Origin: Rhodococcus koreensis
GTDB taxonomy: Bacteria; Actinomycetota; Actinomycetes; Mycobacteriales; Mycobacteriaceae
Assembly: GCF_900105905.1 (NCBI RefSeq)
Contig: NZ_FNSV01000005.1
Location: 620,001-684,000, forward strand
Direction: 5' to 3'
Length of the DNA stretch: 64,000 bases
Made by a program: the position numbers and the translations under genes
The notes under the pieces: generated by a model
Told to the model about the DNA's origin: nothing
What the model saw: the letters and a program-made list of their open reading frames with translations, nothing else
Databases searched by the model: none
Shown here: one piece after another, positions 8,860 through 17,165 of the stretch
Numbering within the stretch: position 1 is the stretch's first letter
Layout: each line of letters starts with the position of its first letter

Positions 8860-9396
8860 TCAGGACCGCGCCCGGGGGCGGTCCCAGACCACCTGGCCGT
8901 CGGCCCGCACCCGAGCGCCCTGCGCCGGGAGGTGCGGGGTGCGCCGGCCGTCGTGCATGAGGTGCTCGACGCGCACCCCGCGCCGCAGGACTGCGACGTC
9001 GGCGACGAGCCGGCGGTGGCACCGCCACCACACGCTCTCACTGCACATCATCGCCGTTTTCTGCCGCGCCGCCCGATCCAACAGCTCGGTCAGTGCCGCG
9101 GCGAACTCGGTGGTGCGGGTGTGTACGGCATAGGCGGCGAACTGATCGACCTGCCACCACGGATCCTCACGCGGCTCGCCGGGCGGCAGGCGGCGGCGAC
9201 CGCCCAGTCGCGGCTCCCAGCGATAGCCGATCCCGGCGGCCGGCAACCAGTGCGTCATCATCTCGCTGCCGACATCGGGATTGCGGCGACTGCCGGGATA
9301 CCGGCGAATGTCGACCACCGCATCGACGCCGGCCGCGGTCAGCAGCGTGGTCAGCTCCTCCCGACCGAGCCGGCCGTGGCCCACGGACAGCAACAT
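8860..9396 (-). CDS. DUF488-family protein
   Basis: A 178-residue protein of the DUF488 family. The N-terminal LLSVGHGRLGREELTTLL and VDIRRYPGSRRNPD are the family signature, followed by YRWEPRLGGRR and a cysteine-containing block around MMCSESVWWRCHRRLVAD. Function is unknown; some members are found with DNA repair or metal genes. GGGAGG lies about 10 bases before the ATG at 9396. It lies just downstream of regulator 2 on the same strand with a 78-base gap, so it may be co-transcribed with it. Confidence 0.82.
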   Translation of the reverse strand: MLLSVGHGRLGREELTTLLTAAGVDAVVDIRRYPGSRRNPDVGSEMMTHWLPAAGIGYRWEPRLGGRRRLPPGEPREDPWWQVDQFAAYAVHTRTTEFAAALTELLDRAARQKTAMMCSESVWWRCHRRLVADVAVLRRGVRVEHLMHDGRRTPHLPAQGARVRADGQVVWDRPRARS

Positions 9397-9474
9397 CGCC
9401 TCACCACCTCCCCCTGCCGGAGACCACACCGCCCCCGTGCGCGATCGAGGTCGGCGCCGGGCATACCGGGCCGG

Positions 9475-10167
9475 CTAGCGTCGCGCCAGGTGAGCGATGC
9501 AGGTCCGGGGCGTTTCCCACGGGATCAGCCGATTGTCGGTTTCCGGTGCACCGAGCCGGTCGAGGACGCCGCGCATCAGTCCCAGATGCAGCGTGCACAC
9601 GACGTTCGGGCTCTGCCGGGCGACCGACTCGAACGGGCAGGCATGCAACCGGATTCGCATTTCCTCGGGTTCGGACTCGAGCTCGGGGTCGAATCCCATC
9701 TCCGCGAACAGGGTGGTGAGGGTGCTCGCGGCGTCCTCGATCGATCGGGGTGCCCCGGAGGTGCCGATGAGGTCGCCGAGTGCCCACGCCCGCCCGGCCG
9801 CCTCCGCCCGGCCCACGGGGTCGCCGCCTTCGCCGCCGGCCCAGTGCGCCGCCAACACCCGAGCCAACCCCTGGTATCCGGAATCGGCGTGCCCCGGTTC
9901 GAGGGGGGCCAGCGCCCGGTAGAGCCGACGCGGGCGGCCGCGCGCCGGATTCCGCTCGGGTTCGGCCGAGACCAATCCGGCGCCGGTCAACGCGTCGAGG
10001 TGGAAGCGAACCGTGGTCACGTGCAGCTCGCACAGCGCCGCCAGTTCCCCGACGGTCATCGGCGTCGGACTGGCCCGCAAAGCGTCCAGCAGCTGGACCC
10101 GCCTGCGCGAGGCCAACACCGCGTGCGTCCCGGCGCGTCCGGCACCGGTTCCTTTTCGTATCGCCAT
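9475..10167 (-). CDS. ArsR/SufR-type (COG2345) transcriptional regulator, paralogue 2
   Basis: A 230-residue regulator. The wHTH covers about residues 20-85, with ELHVTTVRFHLDALTGAGLV as the DNA-reading part and an arginine-rich wing. The C-terminal half carries H175-A-C177-P-F-E-...-V-V-C191 and C223, the SufR-like cysteine set. The ATG at 10167 is chosen over longer in-frame extensions because the palindrome at 10178-10201 lies immediately upstream. It is divergent from fdxA-ctaD, so it most likely controls that operon and itself. A cluster that reacts with NO or oxygen would fit the targets (hemoglobin, heme-copper oxidase), but this is inference. Confidence 0.87.
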   Translation of the reverse strand: MAIRKGTGAGRAGTHAVLASRRRVQLLDALRASPTPMTVGELAALCELHVTTVRFHLDALTGAGLVSAEPERNPARGRPRRLYRALAPLEPGHADSGYQGLARVLAAHWAGGEGGDPVGRAEAAGRAWALGDLIGTSGAPRSIEDAASTLTTLFAEMGFDPELESEPEEMRIRLHACPFESVARQSPNVVCTLHLGLMRGVLDRLGAPETDNRLIPWETPRTCIAHLARR

Positions 10168-10177
10168 ACTGTATGAC

Positions 10178-10201
10178 TTTAGAGGAAGGGATTCCTCTAA
10201 A
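10178..10201. promoter_or_regulatory. 24-bp palindromic operator between regulator 2 and fdxA
   Basis: TTTAGAGGAA-N4-TTCCTCTAAA is a perfect 10-bp inverted repeat centred between the divergent starts (10167 and 10228). The same architecture, TTTAAAGGAT-N4-TTCCGTTAAA, lies at 15571-15594 between regulator 3 and the alarmone synthetase. The shared form is TTTARAGGAW-N4-TTCCKYTAAA. It is most likely the binding site of these regulators. Confidence 0.8.
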
Positions 10202-10227
10202 AAAGGGTTAGCTTCCCGGAGGTGGCC

Positions 10228-10614
10228 ATGACCTATGTGATCGCAGAGCCGTGCATCGATGTGATGGACCGGGCCTGCGTCGAGGAATGCCCGGTGGACT
10301 GCATCTACGAGGGCGGCCGGTCGCTGTACATCCACCCCGACGAATGCATCGACTGCGGCGCATGCGAGCCGGTCTGCCCGGTGGAGGCCATCTACTACGA
10401 GGACGACCTGCCCGCCCGGTGGGGCGCGTTCACCGACGACAACGCCCGGTTCTTCCACCGCCCGCTCCCCGGCGCGAGTGCCGCACTGGGGATGCCGGGA
10501 GGGGCGGGCAAGCTCGGCCGGCTCGCCGCCGACACCGAATTGGTCAGTGGGCATCCACATTCGGACCCCGCCGCTACCGGCGAGGGGTCCCCCTGCGGCG
10601 GCGGCGCATCGTGA
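10228..10614 (+). CDS. fdxA: 7Fe-type ferredoxin
   Basis: A 128-residue ferredoxin. The first 60 residues match Fdx[21 protein letters not shown] then PVDCIYEG, and [21 protein letters not shown], giving a [3Fe-4S] plus [4Fe-4S] pair. The tail from about residue 75 on is longer than in typical FdxA (about 107 aa) and is rich in Gly, Ala and Pro. GGAGG precedes the ATG at 10228; a GTG at 10222 is a less likely start. Its stop overlaps the start of ctaD in a GTGA, so the two are translationally coupled. In M. tuberculosis fdxA belongs to the hypoxia/NO DosR regulon, which suits this context. Confidence 0.92.
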   Translation: MTYVIAEPCIDVMDRACVEECPVDCIYEGGRSLYIHPDECIDCGACEPVCPVEAIYYEDDLPARWGAFTDDNARFFHRPLPGASAALGMPGGAGKLGRLAADTELVSGHPHSDPAATGEGSPCGGGAS

Positions 10615-12356
10615 CACCTCTCACCGTGGACGTCGTCCCCGCCCGCCCGTACCCACAACGGCGCGGGATCAAGGGGACGTTCCTCTACCAGGCCGCCACC
10701 ACCACCGACCCCAAGATGCTGGGTCTGATGTACATGGTCACCTCGTTCGTGTTCTTCATGGTCGGCGGGTTGATGGCACTGCTGATCCGCACCGAACTCG
10801 CGGTCCCCGGTCTGCAGTTCCTGTCCAACGAGCAGTACAACCAGCTGTTCACGATGCACGGCACCATCATGCTGCTGCTGTACGCGACGCCGATCGTCTT
10901 CGGATTCGCGAACTACATTCTGCCGCTGCAGATCGGCGCCCCCGACGTGGCGTTCCCCCGGCTGAACGCGTTCAGTTACTGGCTGTACCTGTTCGGCGCG
11001 ATCATCACCGTGTCCGGGTTCCTCACCCCCGGAGGGGCCGCGGACTTCGGCTGGACCGGGTATTCCCCCCTGACCAGCGCGGTGCATTCGCCGGGGGTGG
11101 GCGGCGACCTGTGGATCACGGGACTGACGTTGGCCGGTGTGGGCACCATCCTCGGTGGCGTCAACATGATCACCACCGTGATCTGTTTGCGTGCGCCGGG
11201 GATGACGATGTTCCGGATGCCGATCTTCACCTGGAACATCTTCATCACCATGATCCTGGTCCTGATCGCCTTCCCGATTCTGGCCGCGGCACTGTTGGGC
11301 CTACTCGTGGATCGGCACCTCGGGGCGCACCTGTTCGACCCGGCCACCGGCGGCGCCCTGCTCTGGCAACACCTGTTCTGGTTCTTCGGTCACCCCGAGG
11401 TGTACATCGTCGCGATCCCGTTCTTCGGCATCGTCTCGGAGATCTTCCCGGTCTTCAGCCGCAAGCCGCTCTTCGGCTACACCGGCCTCGTCTACGCGAC
11501 CATCGCCATCGCCGCACTGTCCACCGCGGTGTGGGCGCACCACATGTTCGCCACCGGCGCCGTTCTGCTGCCGTTCTTCTCGCTGATGAGCTTCTTCATC
11601 GCGGTGCCCACCGGGGTGAAGTTCTTCAACTGGATCGGCACCATGTGGAAAGGGCAGCTCACCTTCGAAACCCCCATGCTGTTCTCGCTCGGTTTCCTGG
11701 TGACCTTTCTGTTCGGTGGCCTGTCCGGCGTGTTGCTCGCGAGCCCGCCGCTGGACTTCCACGTCACCGACTCCTACTTCCTCGTCGCGCATTTCCACTA
11801 CGTGCTGTTCGGCACCATCGTGTTCGCCACCTACGCCGGCATCTACTTCTGGTTCCCGAAGATGACCGGACGGCTGATGGATGAACGCCTCGGCAGATGG
11901 CACTTCTGGACCACGTTCATCGGTTTCCACACCACCTTCCTGGTCCAACACTGGCTCGGCGCCGAGGGCATGCCCCGCCGCTACGCCGACTACCTCCCCA
12001 CGGACGGGTTCACCACCCTCAACACGATCTCGACGATCGGCTCGTTCGTCCTCGGCGGGTCCGTGTTGCCGTTCGTCTGGAATGTCTTCAAGTCCTACCG
12101 GTACGGCCAGGTGGTCACGGTCGATGACCCCTGGGGTTACGGGAACTCGCTCGAGTGGGCCACCAGTTGTCCCCCGCCGCGGCACAACTTCACCGAGCTG
12201 CCCCGAATCCGTTCCGAGCGCCCCGCGTTCGAACTGCACTACCCCCACATGGTGAAACGGATGCGCGCCGAAACGTACGTCGGCCGACGGCCCAAGTCGG
12301 TCACGGTCACCGCGGGCACCGTCTCCGAACCCGAGCGAGAAACGGGCCGGCGATGA
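10611..12356 (+). CDS. ctaD: Heme-copper oxidase subunit I (CtaD-type)
   Basis: A 581-residue integral membrane protein with about 12 hydrophobic helices. The motifs of cytochrome c oxidase subunit I are present: [14 protein letters not shown] (low-spin heme His), [14 protein letters not shown] (CuB His and cross-linked Tyr), [10 protein letters not shown] (CuB His pair) and [14 protein letters not shown] (heme a3 and low-spin His). The start is a GTG at 10611 inside the fdxA stop. Subunits II, III and IV are not present nearby, so it would need partners encoded elsewhere or act as an alternative catalytic subunit. Cotranscribed with fdxA and a truncated hemoglobin under regulator 2, it may be a low-oxygen or NO-stress version of the oxidase; that is inference. 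Confidence 0.93.
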   Translation: MTPLTVDVVPARPYPQRRGIKGTFLYQAATTTDPKMLGLMYMVTSFVFFMVGGLMALLIRTELAVPGLQFLSNEQYNQLFTMHGTIMLLLYATPIVFGFANYILPLQIGAPDVAFPRLNAFSYWLYLFGAIITVSGFLTPGGAADFGWTGYSPLTSAVHSPGVGGDLWITGLTLAGVGTILGGVNMITTVICLRAPGMTMFRMPIFTWNIFITMILVLIAFPILAAALLGLLVDRHLGAHLFDPATGGALLWQHLFWFFGHPEVYIVAIPFFGIVSEIFPVFSRKPLFGYTGLVYATIAIAALSTAVWAHHMFATGAVLLPFFSLMSFFIAVPTGVKFFNWIGTMWKGQLTFETPMLFSLGFLVTFLFGGLSGVLLASPPLDFHVTDSYFLVAHFHYVLFGTIVFATYAGIYFWFPKMTGRLMDERLGRWHFWTTFIGFHTTFLVQHWLGAEGMPRRYADYLPTDGFTTLNTISTIGSFVLGGSVLPFVWNVFKSYRYGQVVTVDDPWGYGNSLEWATSCPPPRHNFTELPRIRSERPAFELHYPHMVKRMRAETYVGRRPKSVTVTAGTVSEPERETGRR

Positions 12357-12541
12357 GTGACACCGCCCATCGTTCCCACAGTTTCCTGCGGTGCCCCGAA
12401 GCCGATGCGGCCACGATGCCTGCACGGCCGCGGTCCGATGAACGGCGGCGACCGGCCGACCCCGCGGGGCGACCGCCGCACCCGTCCACCGGAGACCGTC
12501 CGTCGGACCCGTGCCCGCCTGACAAGGTGGGTGGCACATGA
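12353..12541 (+). CDS. Small proline/arginine-rich protein in the ctaD operon
   Basis: A 62-residue frame that starts in an ATGA overlap with the ctaD stop and ends in an ATGA overlap with the next gene. It is rich in Pro, Arg and Asp and has two cysteines; no domain is recognised. The two exact stop-start overlaps are the main argument that it is translated. It could also be a spacer whose only role is coupling. Confidence 0.5.
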   Translation: MSDTAHRSHSFLRCPEADAATMPARPRSDERRRPADPAGRPPHPSTGDRPSDPCPPDKVGGT

Positions 12542-12984
12542 CTGAAGTGGCGCGCTACACGCAGTTGATCCTGCCGGTGTTCTGGCTCGGGATGGTGGTG
12601 GCGATTTCGTTTCTCGAGGCGCCGATCAAATTTCGGGCCCCGGGCGTGACCCTGGCCATCGGGCTCGGGATCGGCCGGAGGGTCTTCCTCGCACTCAACG
12701 CGGTGGAGTTGGTTCTGGCACTGGCATTGTTGGCGTCGTGCGTCGCCGCGCCCCCGGACGCAACCGCGTTGACGGTGCTCGCGCTTGTCACGGTGGTGCT
12801 GGTGGTGCAGATCGCGGTGGTCCGCCCGCCCCTGAGTACACGATCGGACCGGATCCTCGCCGGCGAGCACCTGCCACGATCGAGGATGCACCTGGTGTAC
12901 ATCGGACTGGAAGTAGCGAAGGTCGCATTGCTGATCGCGTTGATCTTCCAGCTGTTTCGGGCGGTGGCCTCATGCCTTCACTGA
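12538..12984 (+). CDS. Four-helix membrane protein
   Basis: A 148-residue protein with four hydrophobic helices (LILPVFWLGMVVAISFLEA, VFLALNAVELVLALALLAS, ALTVLALVTVVLVVQIAVV, VYIGLEVAKVALLIALIFQLF). The first helix contains the FWLGMVVAISFLEAPIKF signature seen in small DUF4149/TMEM205-like proteins of actinobacteria; function unknown. It starts inside the stop of the preceding ORF (ATGA) and its end overlaps the hemoglobin gene by 13 bases, so it is part of the fdxA-ctaD operon. Confidence 0.75.
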   Translation: MTEVARYTQLILPVFWLGMVVAISFLEAPIKFRAPGVTLAIGLGIGRRVFLALNAVELVLALALLASCVAAPPDATALTVLALVTVVLVVQIAVVRPPLSTRSDRILAGEHLPRSRMHLVYIGLEVAKVALLIALIFQLFRAVASCLH

Positions 12985-13940
12985 CACCAGACGAACCTAC
13001 GCGCACGGATCTGGCCACCCGCGCCGACCTCGAGGACCTGCTCCGCCGCTTCTATGGGTGCGTGCTCGTCGACGACCTCCTCGCCGACCCGTTCGCCGAG
13101 ATCCGCGGGAGCGGGCTCGAATCACACCTGCCGATCATGTGCGACTTCTGGGAGACCGTCCTGTTCGGGGCCCGCCTCTACCAGGGCAGCGCCCTGCGGG
13201 TGCACCGGAGCATCCACACCCGGCATCGACTCGAGGCACGGCACTTCCTGCGATGGCTCACCCTCTGGTCCACCACGGTCGGGCAGATGTTTCAGGGTCC
13301 GATCGCCGAACAGGCCACAGCCCAAGCCACCAGGATCGCCCGGGCGATGCACCGCAACCTGACCGGCACCGACTCCGCCGAACTCGATGCCCTCACCTCC
13401 CGACTTCACCGTCGGGTCCGCGAGGACCACACACCTGATCGCTGCCCCGGCGGTCTCCACGATGACGGAACGGCGTCGCATCGCCGGGCGCACGAGGCCA
13501 CGGATCTCCCGGAAAACCACCACAATCCGCGCCGAACAGAGCAGACAGTGGCCGCAGACCCCCCGGGGTCATCAGCGTCGACTCGGATGCGTCCGCGATG
13601 GCAGAATACGAAAGGAAGTGTATCAACCGTGAACCAGAAGACATGGTCGGTGAACATCGTCATCGACGAACACAAATCGGCGGAGACCGGCGCCCAGACC
13701 CGAGCGAGGGCCCGCCTGCGTACCAGCGGCCGGGCCGCCTTCGTGGGAACGGGACTCGCACGGCGCAATCCGCGCCATACCGACGTCCCGGAGGTCAGCG
13801 ACGACATGGCCGCTGCCCGCGCCCTGGCAGACCTGTCGCATCAACTCTACGAAGCAGCCGCGCAGCGGGAAGCGGTCACGCGCAGCGCGCTCACCTCCGC
13901 GCGTGCCGCCGTCTTCGGCCGTCGACGTTCCTCCGCCTGA
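12972..13940 (+). CDS. Group III truncated hemoglobin fused in frame to a DUF1876 domain
   Basis: An uninterrupted 322-codon frame. Residues 15-140 are a group III truncated hemoglobin: LRRFYGCVLVDDLLADPF, HLPIMCDFWETVLFGARLY, RVHRSIHTRHRLEARHFLRW (proximal His H78 or H82) and LTLWSTTVGQMFQGPIAEQA. These bind heme and handle O2, NO or peroxide. After a low-complexity linker (about 145-218), residues 220-322 match DUF1876 (WSVNIVIDEHKSAETGAQTR, VGTGLARRNP, VPEVSDDMAAARALADLSHQ). Both families are normally separate proteins of about 135 and 90-100 aa. A GTG at 13629 could start DUF1876 separately, yet no stop separates them. The start overlaps the preceding gene. Confidence 0.8.
   Translation: MPSLTPDEPTRTDLATRADLEDLLRRFYGCVLVDDLLADPFAEIRGSGLESHLPIMCDFWETVLFGARLYQGSALRVHRSIHTRHRLEARHFLRWLTLWSTTVGQMFQGPIAEQATAQATRIARAMHRNLTGTDSAELDALTSRLHRRVREDHTPDRCPGGLHDDGTASHRRAHEATDLPENHHNPRRTEQTVAADPPGSSASTRMRPRWQNTKGSVSTVNQKTWSVNIVIDEHKSAETGAQTRARARLRTSGRAAFVGTGLARRNPRHTDVPEVSDDMAAARALADLSHQLYEAAAQREAVTRSALTSARAAVFGRRRSSA
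13629..13940 (+). CDS. DUF1876-domain protein, possible internal start within the fused frame
   Basis: The GTG at 13629 would give a 103-residue product beginning exactly where stand-alone DUF1876 proteins begin, with AAAGGA about 12 bases upstream. DUF1876 proteins have a dsRBD-like fold and are stress-induced in actinobacteria; function unknown. The same codons also lie inside the hemoglobin frame, so both a fusion and a separate product are possible. Confidence 0.45.
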   Translation: MNQKTWSVNIVIDEHKSAETGAQTRARARLRTSGRAAFVGTGLARRNPRHTDVPEVSDDMAAARALADLSHQLYEAAAQREAVTRSALTSARAAVFGRRRSSA

Positions 13941-14032
13941 ACACCGGCACGCACGAAACCCCTTTCGTTCCGGGCGTGGGGCGGCGCCCGACACCTGCAT
14001 TCCCACGGACAATCCTCCACAAGGACATCACG

Positions 14033-14443
14033 ATGAGCGAACAGATCTTTCACATAGCCCTCGCCGACGACTGGGAAGGCGCCGCACGGTTCGGAGAATA
14101 CGAGGCGTCCACCCGCGCCCACACACTCGATCAGATCGGATTCATCCACGCCGCGACCGCGGAGCAACTCGAGCACGTCCTCGCCACCGTCTACGGTGAC
14201 GTCAATCTTCCCCTGGCGGTGATTGTGATCGATCAGGACGCACTCCGCGATGCCGGTGTCGACGTTCGCTGGGACGAGAGGGCGGGACCGTCGGGTACGC
14301 CCGGTCGGTGGGTTCCGCGGATCATGGGAGCGGTGCCGCTGGATCCGGACATCGTGGTGGCGACCATCCCGCTCGAGAAACACGGTGAGAATTGGACCGT
14401 CCCCGACCTTTCCGGGTACCGCGTCGGCGAGGCGGCGTCGTAA
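14033..14443 (+). CDS. DUF952-family protein
   Basis: A 136-residue protein. FHIALADDWEGAARFGEYEA at the N-terminus, then IGFIHAATAEQLEHVLATVY, and PRIMGAVPLDPDIVVATIPL fit DUF952, a small family related to ADP-ribosyl-transferase-like folds, without a known reaction. AAGGA precedes the ATG at 14033. It follows the hemoglobin/DUF1876 gene by 92 bases and may be the last gene of that operon. Confidence 0.83.
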   Translation: MSEQIFHIALADDWEGAARFGEYEASTRAHTLDQIGFIHAATAEQLEHVLATVYGDVNLPLAVIVIDQDALRDAGVDVRWDERAGPSGTPGRWVPRIMGAVPLDPDIVVATIPLEKHGENWTVPDLSGYRVGEAAS

Positions 14444-14773
14444 CAATCCCCCGCCCGTACACCCAGATCACCGCTGTCGACACACGGCGGCCGGCGCGGG
14501 GGCCAACTGTGCAGATTCGCGCGCGGGCCGCATCGGTAGGGGTGGTGCACAGTGTGGCTCGGGCGTGTACGAGTGCCTCACATCACCAGATGCCCGTCGA
14601 AAGAAACCCGGGGCCGACAGATTTCGAGGTGTCGAACATCATCCACGAGTCACTCTCAAAGCAACGTGTCGCAGAGCGTTCCGGAGAACGATCGCCGCAA
14701 TCATCCCGGCATCGCCCCCCTCATCCCGGCCCAGAACCTGGCACCAGTAGCGCCGCGTTTCGGGCAACCTGAC
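14444..14773. other. Gene-free convergent stretch
   Basis: The end of the fdxA operon and the end of regulator 3 face each other here. No gene, repeat or clear terminator hairpin was found. Confidence 0.4.
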
Positions 14774-15562
14774 TCACCCCGCCACCAGCCTGGCCACGCA
14801 CAGTTCGGGTTCGACGAACGGCTCGAGGTGAGCCGAGATGGCCGGTTGATGCGGCTTTCTGTTTCCCTCGGTCGTTGACGTGTCCAGCAGACCCTGCAGC
14901 AACCCCCGATGCACTCCGCACACCACCTCGGGATGCGACCGGGCCAGATCCCGTACCGGGCAGGCGTGCAGGCGAATGATCCGTTCACGTTCGCCCGCGG
15001 GGCCGCCGCTGTCCGTCGACGACGGTGTCGACGGGCCCGGCGCCGAGACCAGCTCGGGGCCGAACCCCATCCGCGCGAAAGCATTCGTGGTGCGCGCCGC
15101 CGCGTGATCGAGCGCATCATCGGCATCCGACTCCGGGGTGTGCCCGCCGTCACCGGTGCCTGCGCTGCGGGAAGCCGCCATCCGCGTGGCCCATTCGTGC
15201 CCGGCATGCTGCGCGCGGCGAGCACGCGTCTGCACCGTCTGGCCCAGCTCCATCGCGAGGACGTCGGCGAGAGTCCGGTAGTCCACGCGTTCCTCGATCG
15301 CCAGATAGCCGGTACGGGGCCGGCCGGCGCCCGGCCGGTTCATTCGGGTGCGCGTGATCGCACCGTCGTCACACAGCGCGTCCAGATGGAACCGCACCGT
15401 CGACACGTGCACACCGATCTGTGATGCCAGTTCGACGGCGTCCACCGCACCCTCGTGCTCACGCACCATCCGAAGAACACGTTCCCGTTTCCGGTTGCGC
15501 GGCAGGAAATTTCGCCGCGGCCCCCGGGTATCGCTTTCCTCGTCCACCTCGTCACCTTTCAT
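14774..15562 (-). CDS. ArsR/SufR-type (COG2345) transcriptional regulator, paralogue 3
   Basis: A 262-residue regulator. The wHTH covers about residues 28-92 with IGVHVSTVRFHLDALCDDGA and the wing RPGAGRPRTGYLAI. The C-terminal half has H199-A-C201-P-V-...-V-V-C215 and C255, equivalent to C177, C191 and C223 of paralogue 2. An acidic Ser/Gly-rich insert lies at about 133-195. It is divergent from the small alarmone synthetase with the shared 24-bp palindrome between them. This suggests that the stringent-response enzyme answers to the same type of signal as the hemoglobin/oxidase operon. Confidence 0.86.
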   Translation of the reverse strand: MKGDEVDEESDTRGPRRNFLPRNRKRERVLRMVREHEGAVDAVELASQIGVHVSTVRFHLDALCDDGAITRTRMNRPGAGRPRTGYLAIEERVDYRTLADVLAMELGQTVQTRARRAQHAGHEWATRMAASRSAGTGDGGHTPESDADDALDHAAARTTNAFARMGFGPELVSAPGPSTPSSTDSGGPAGERERIIRLHACPVRDLARSHPEVVCGVHRGLLQGLLDTSTTEGNRKPHQPAISAHLEPFVEPELCVARLVAG

Positions 15563-15570
15563 TCTACCAA

Positions 15571-15594
15571 TTTAAAGGATATACTTCCGTTAAA
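15571..15594. promoter_or_regulatory. 24-bp palindromic operator between regulator 3 and the alarmone synthetase
   Basis: TTTAAAGGAT-N4-TTCCGTTAAA has the same length, arm sequence and spacing as the perfect palindrome at 10178-10201. It lies 8 bases before the regulator start and 32 before the synthetase start, so bound protein would cover both promoters. Confidence 0.75.
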
Positions 15595-15626
15595 TACTAG
15601 CCGCATCACAACAGCAGAGGTAGGGG

Positions 15627-16490
15627 ATGACGGTCGACACCATCTGCGATTCCGACTTACCGATGACGACGACGCAGTTCGAGCTCTTCGGTCCCGAATT
15701 CACCCAGTTCGTATTCCCCTACCAATGCGCAATCTCAACGTTGATCACCAAAGTGCAAATCCTGCGAAAGGGTTTCACGCACCTGGATCGACACTGTCCT
15801 ATCGAGCATGTCTCATCACGGGTGAAATCCCCCGACAGCATCATGGCCAAAGCGCAGCGCCTGCGCTGCCCGCTCACGGTCGCCGACATTCGTCAGAACA
15901 TCCGCGATATCGCCGGAGTCCGCATCACCTGCGGTCTCATCTCGGACACCTACCGCGTTGCGGACCTTATCGGCGGTCAGCCCGATGTCACCGTGCTCGA
16001 GGTCGAAGACTACATCGCGAAGCCGAAATCCAATGGCTACAAGAGTTTGCATGTGGCAGTCGAGATCCCGGTGTTCTTGAGCGACCGGGTCGTCCAAGTG
16101 CCCGTCGAGCTGCAAATCCGGACAATCGCCATGGACTTCTGGGCCAGCCTCGAGCACAAGATTTACTACAAGTACCAGCGCTCCGTGCCCCGCCGATTGT
16201 TGCAGGAGCTGACCGAGGCCGCCGATGTCGCGCACCGACTCGACAGGAAGATGGAGCGGCTGCACAACGAAGTTGCCGGTCTGAAGTCGGCGGTGGACTC
16301 CGACGACGGTCCACTGCGCCTCGAGGCCTTCGACCACGATCATCGCGATCGCTCACACTACCGTTGCGCGAAACCACACAACTCGACCGCCGGGCCGCTC
16401 GTGCGATACTCGCCGGCAGGTGGTGTGGATGTCTGCCGAAACACCACACATCTCACTGACGCAGTGTTGCAGGGCGACACCCGAGAATGA
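15627..16490 (+). CDS. Small alarmone synthetase, RelA/SpoT-domain (p)ppGpp synthetase
   Basis: A 287-residue protein with only the synthetase domain. Visible motifs: SRVKSPDSIMAKAQR (64-78), DIAGVRITCG (94-103), DYIAKPKSNGYKSLH (128-142) and ELQIRTIAMDFWASLEHKIYYK (161-182). There is no HD hydrolase, TGS or ACT domain, so it belongs to the small alarmone synthetases that make (p)ppGpp from ATP and GTP or GDP on transcriptional induction. GAGGTAGGGG precedes the ATG at 15627. The 70-residue tail after the domain shows no known motif. Control by regulator 3 is likely from the divergent arrangement. Confidence 0.9.
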   Translation: MTVDTICDSDLPMTTTQFELFGPEFTQFVFPYQCAISTLITKVQILRKGFTHLDRHCPIEHVSSRVKSPDSIMAKAQRLRCPLTVADIRQNIRDIAGVRITCGLISDTYRVADLIGGQPDVTVLEVEDYIAKPKSNGYKSLHVAVEIPVFLSDRVVQVPVELQIRTIAMDFWASLEHKIYYKYQRSVPRRLLQELTEAADVAHRLDRKMERLHNEVAGLKSAVDSDDGPLRLEAFDHDHRDRSHYRCAKPHNSTAGPLVRYSPAGGVDVCRNTTHLTDAVLQGDTRE

Positions 16491-16583
16491 CCCAGCACTG
16501 CACCCACAGCATGCCGACGAAACCCCAATCCGTAAATCCCACGACAACCGTTTCACCAATCACCAACAGGCGGGAGGCCACTC

Positions 16584-17165
16584 ATGTCCACACCAACCTT
16601 GCATGTGGATGCCTCGAAGGCGACACCCTCACCCGGTCGAGGACTGCGATTGCGGCTCAAGCCCGCCCAGTCCCGCGGATTCGTGCAGGGCGCCTGGTGG
16701 CCACGATCGACTCACCTCACCGATGAGCTTCCGGCCCTACTCACGGCGCTCTCGCGGCGGCTGGGCCCCATCGACCGGATCGCCTACGACGAGAACGGCT
16801 GGGCGCCAGCACCGTCGCGTATCGACCACGCAGGCAACACGGTGGACCTGCGACACTCCAAGGACCAGTCGAGCAATACACTGGCGATCACCGGCGAGAA
16901 GTTCGGACGGCTGGTCCTGCTGGTGGTCCCTCCCTACACCGACCCGGTCTTCGCCTACGCGACCATAATGACGGCGGCGAGTCCGCGCGACGTCTCCACC
17001 GCCGACGAACTGCTCGCGATCGGTGCGCGCGAGGCCGAGGATCGCCGGCTGGCACTGCGCGCCCAACACCGCTGGGAGTCCGAAGGCGGAGCACTACACC
17101 ACCGAGGAGACAGGTCTGTGCGGCCGCGCCGCACCGGCGACCGCGAACGGGTGCGATACGGCTGA
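16584..17165 (+). CDS. DUF5994-family protein
   Basis: A 193-residue soluble protein. RLRLKPAQSRGFVQGAWWPR, then LTDELPALLTALSRRLGPID and AYDENGWAPAPSRI, match the DUF5994 family common in Rhodococcus and Mycobacterium, of unknown function. The ATG at 16584 lies 93 bases after the alarmone synthetase stop on the same strand, so it could share its transcript. The last 25 residues are very basic. Confidence 0.8.
   Translation: MSTPTLHVDASKATPSPGRGLRLRLKPAQSRGFVQGAWWPRSTHLTDELPALLTALSRRLGPIDRIAYDENGWAPAPSRIDHAGNTVDLRHSKDQSSNTLAITGEKFGRLVLLVVPPYTDPVFAYATIMTAASPRDVSTADELLAIGAREAEDRRLALRAQHRWESEGGALHHRGDRSVRPRRTGDRERVRYG

Noticed and set aside
11301..12539. 412-codon minus-strand frame
   Set aside because: Antisense of ctaD; composition is His/Arg/Gly-rich without any family.
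12353..12541. Treating the 62-residue ORF as pure spacer
   Set aside because: Exact stop-start overlaps at both ends favour translation, so it is listed as a gene with moderate confidence.
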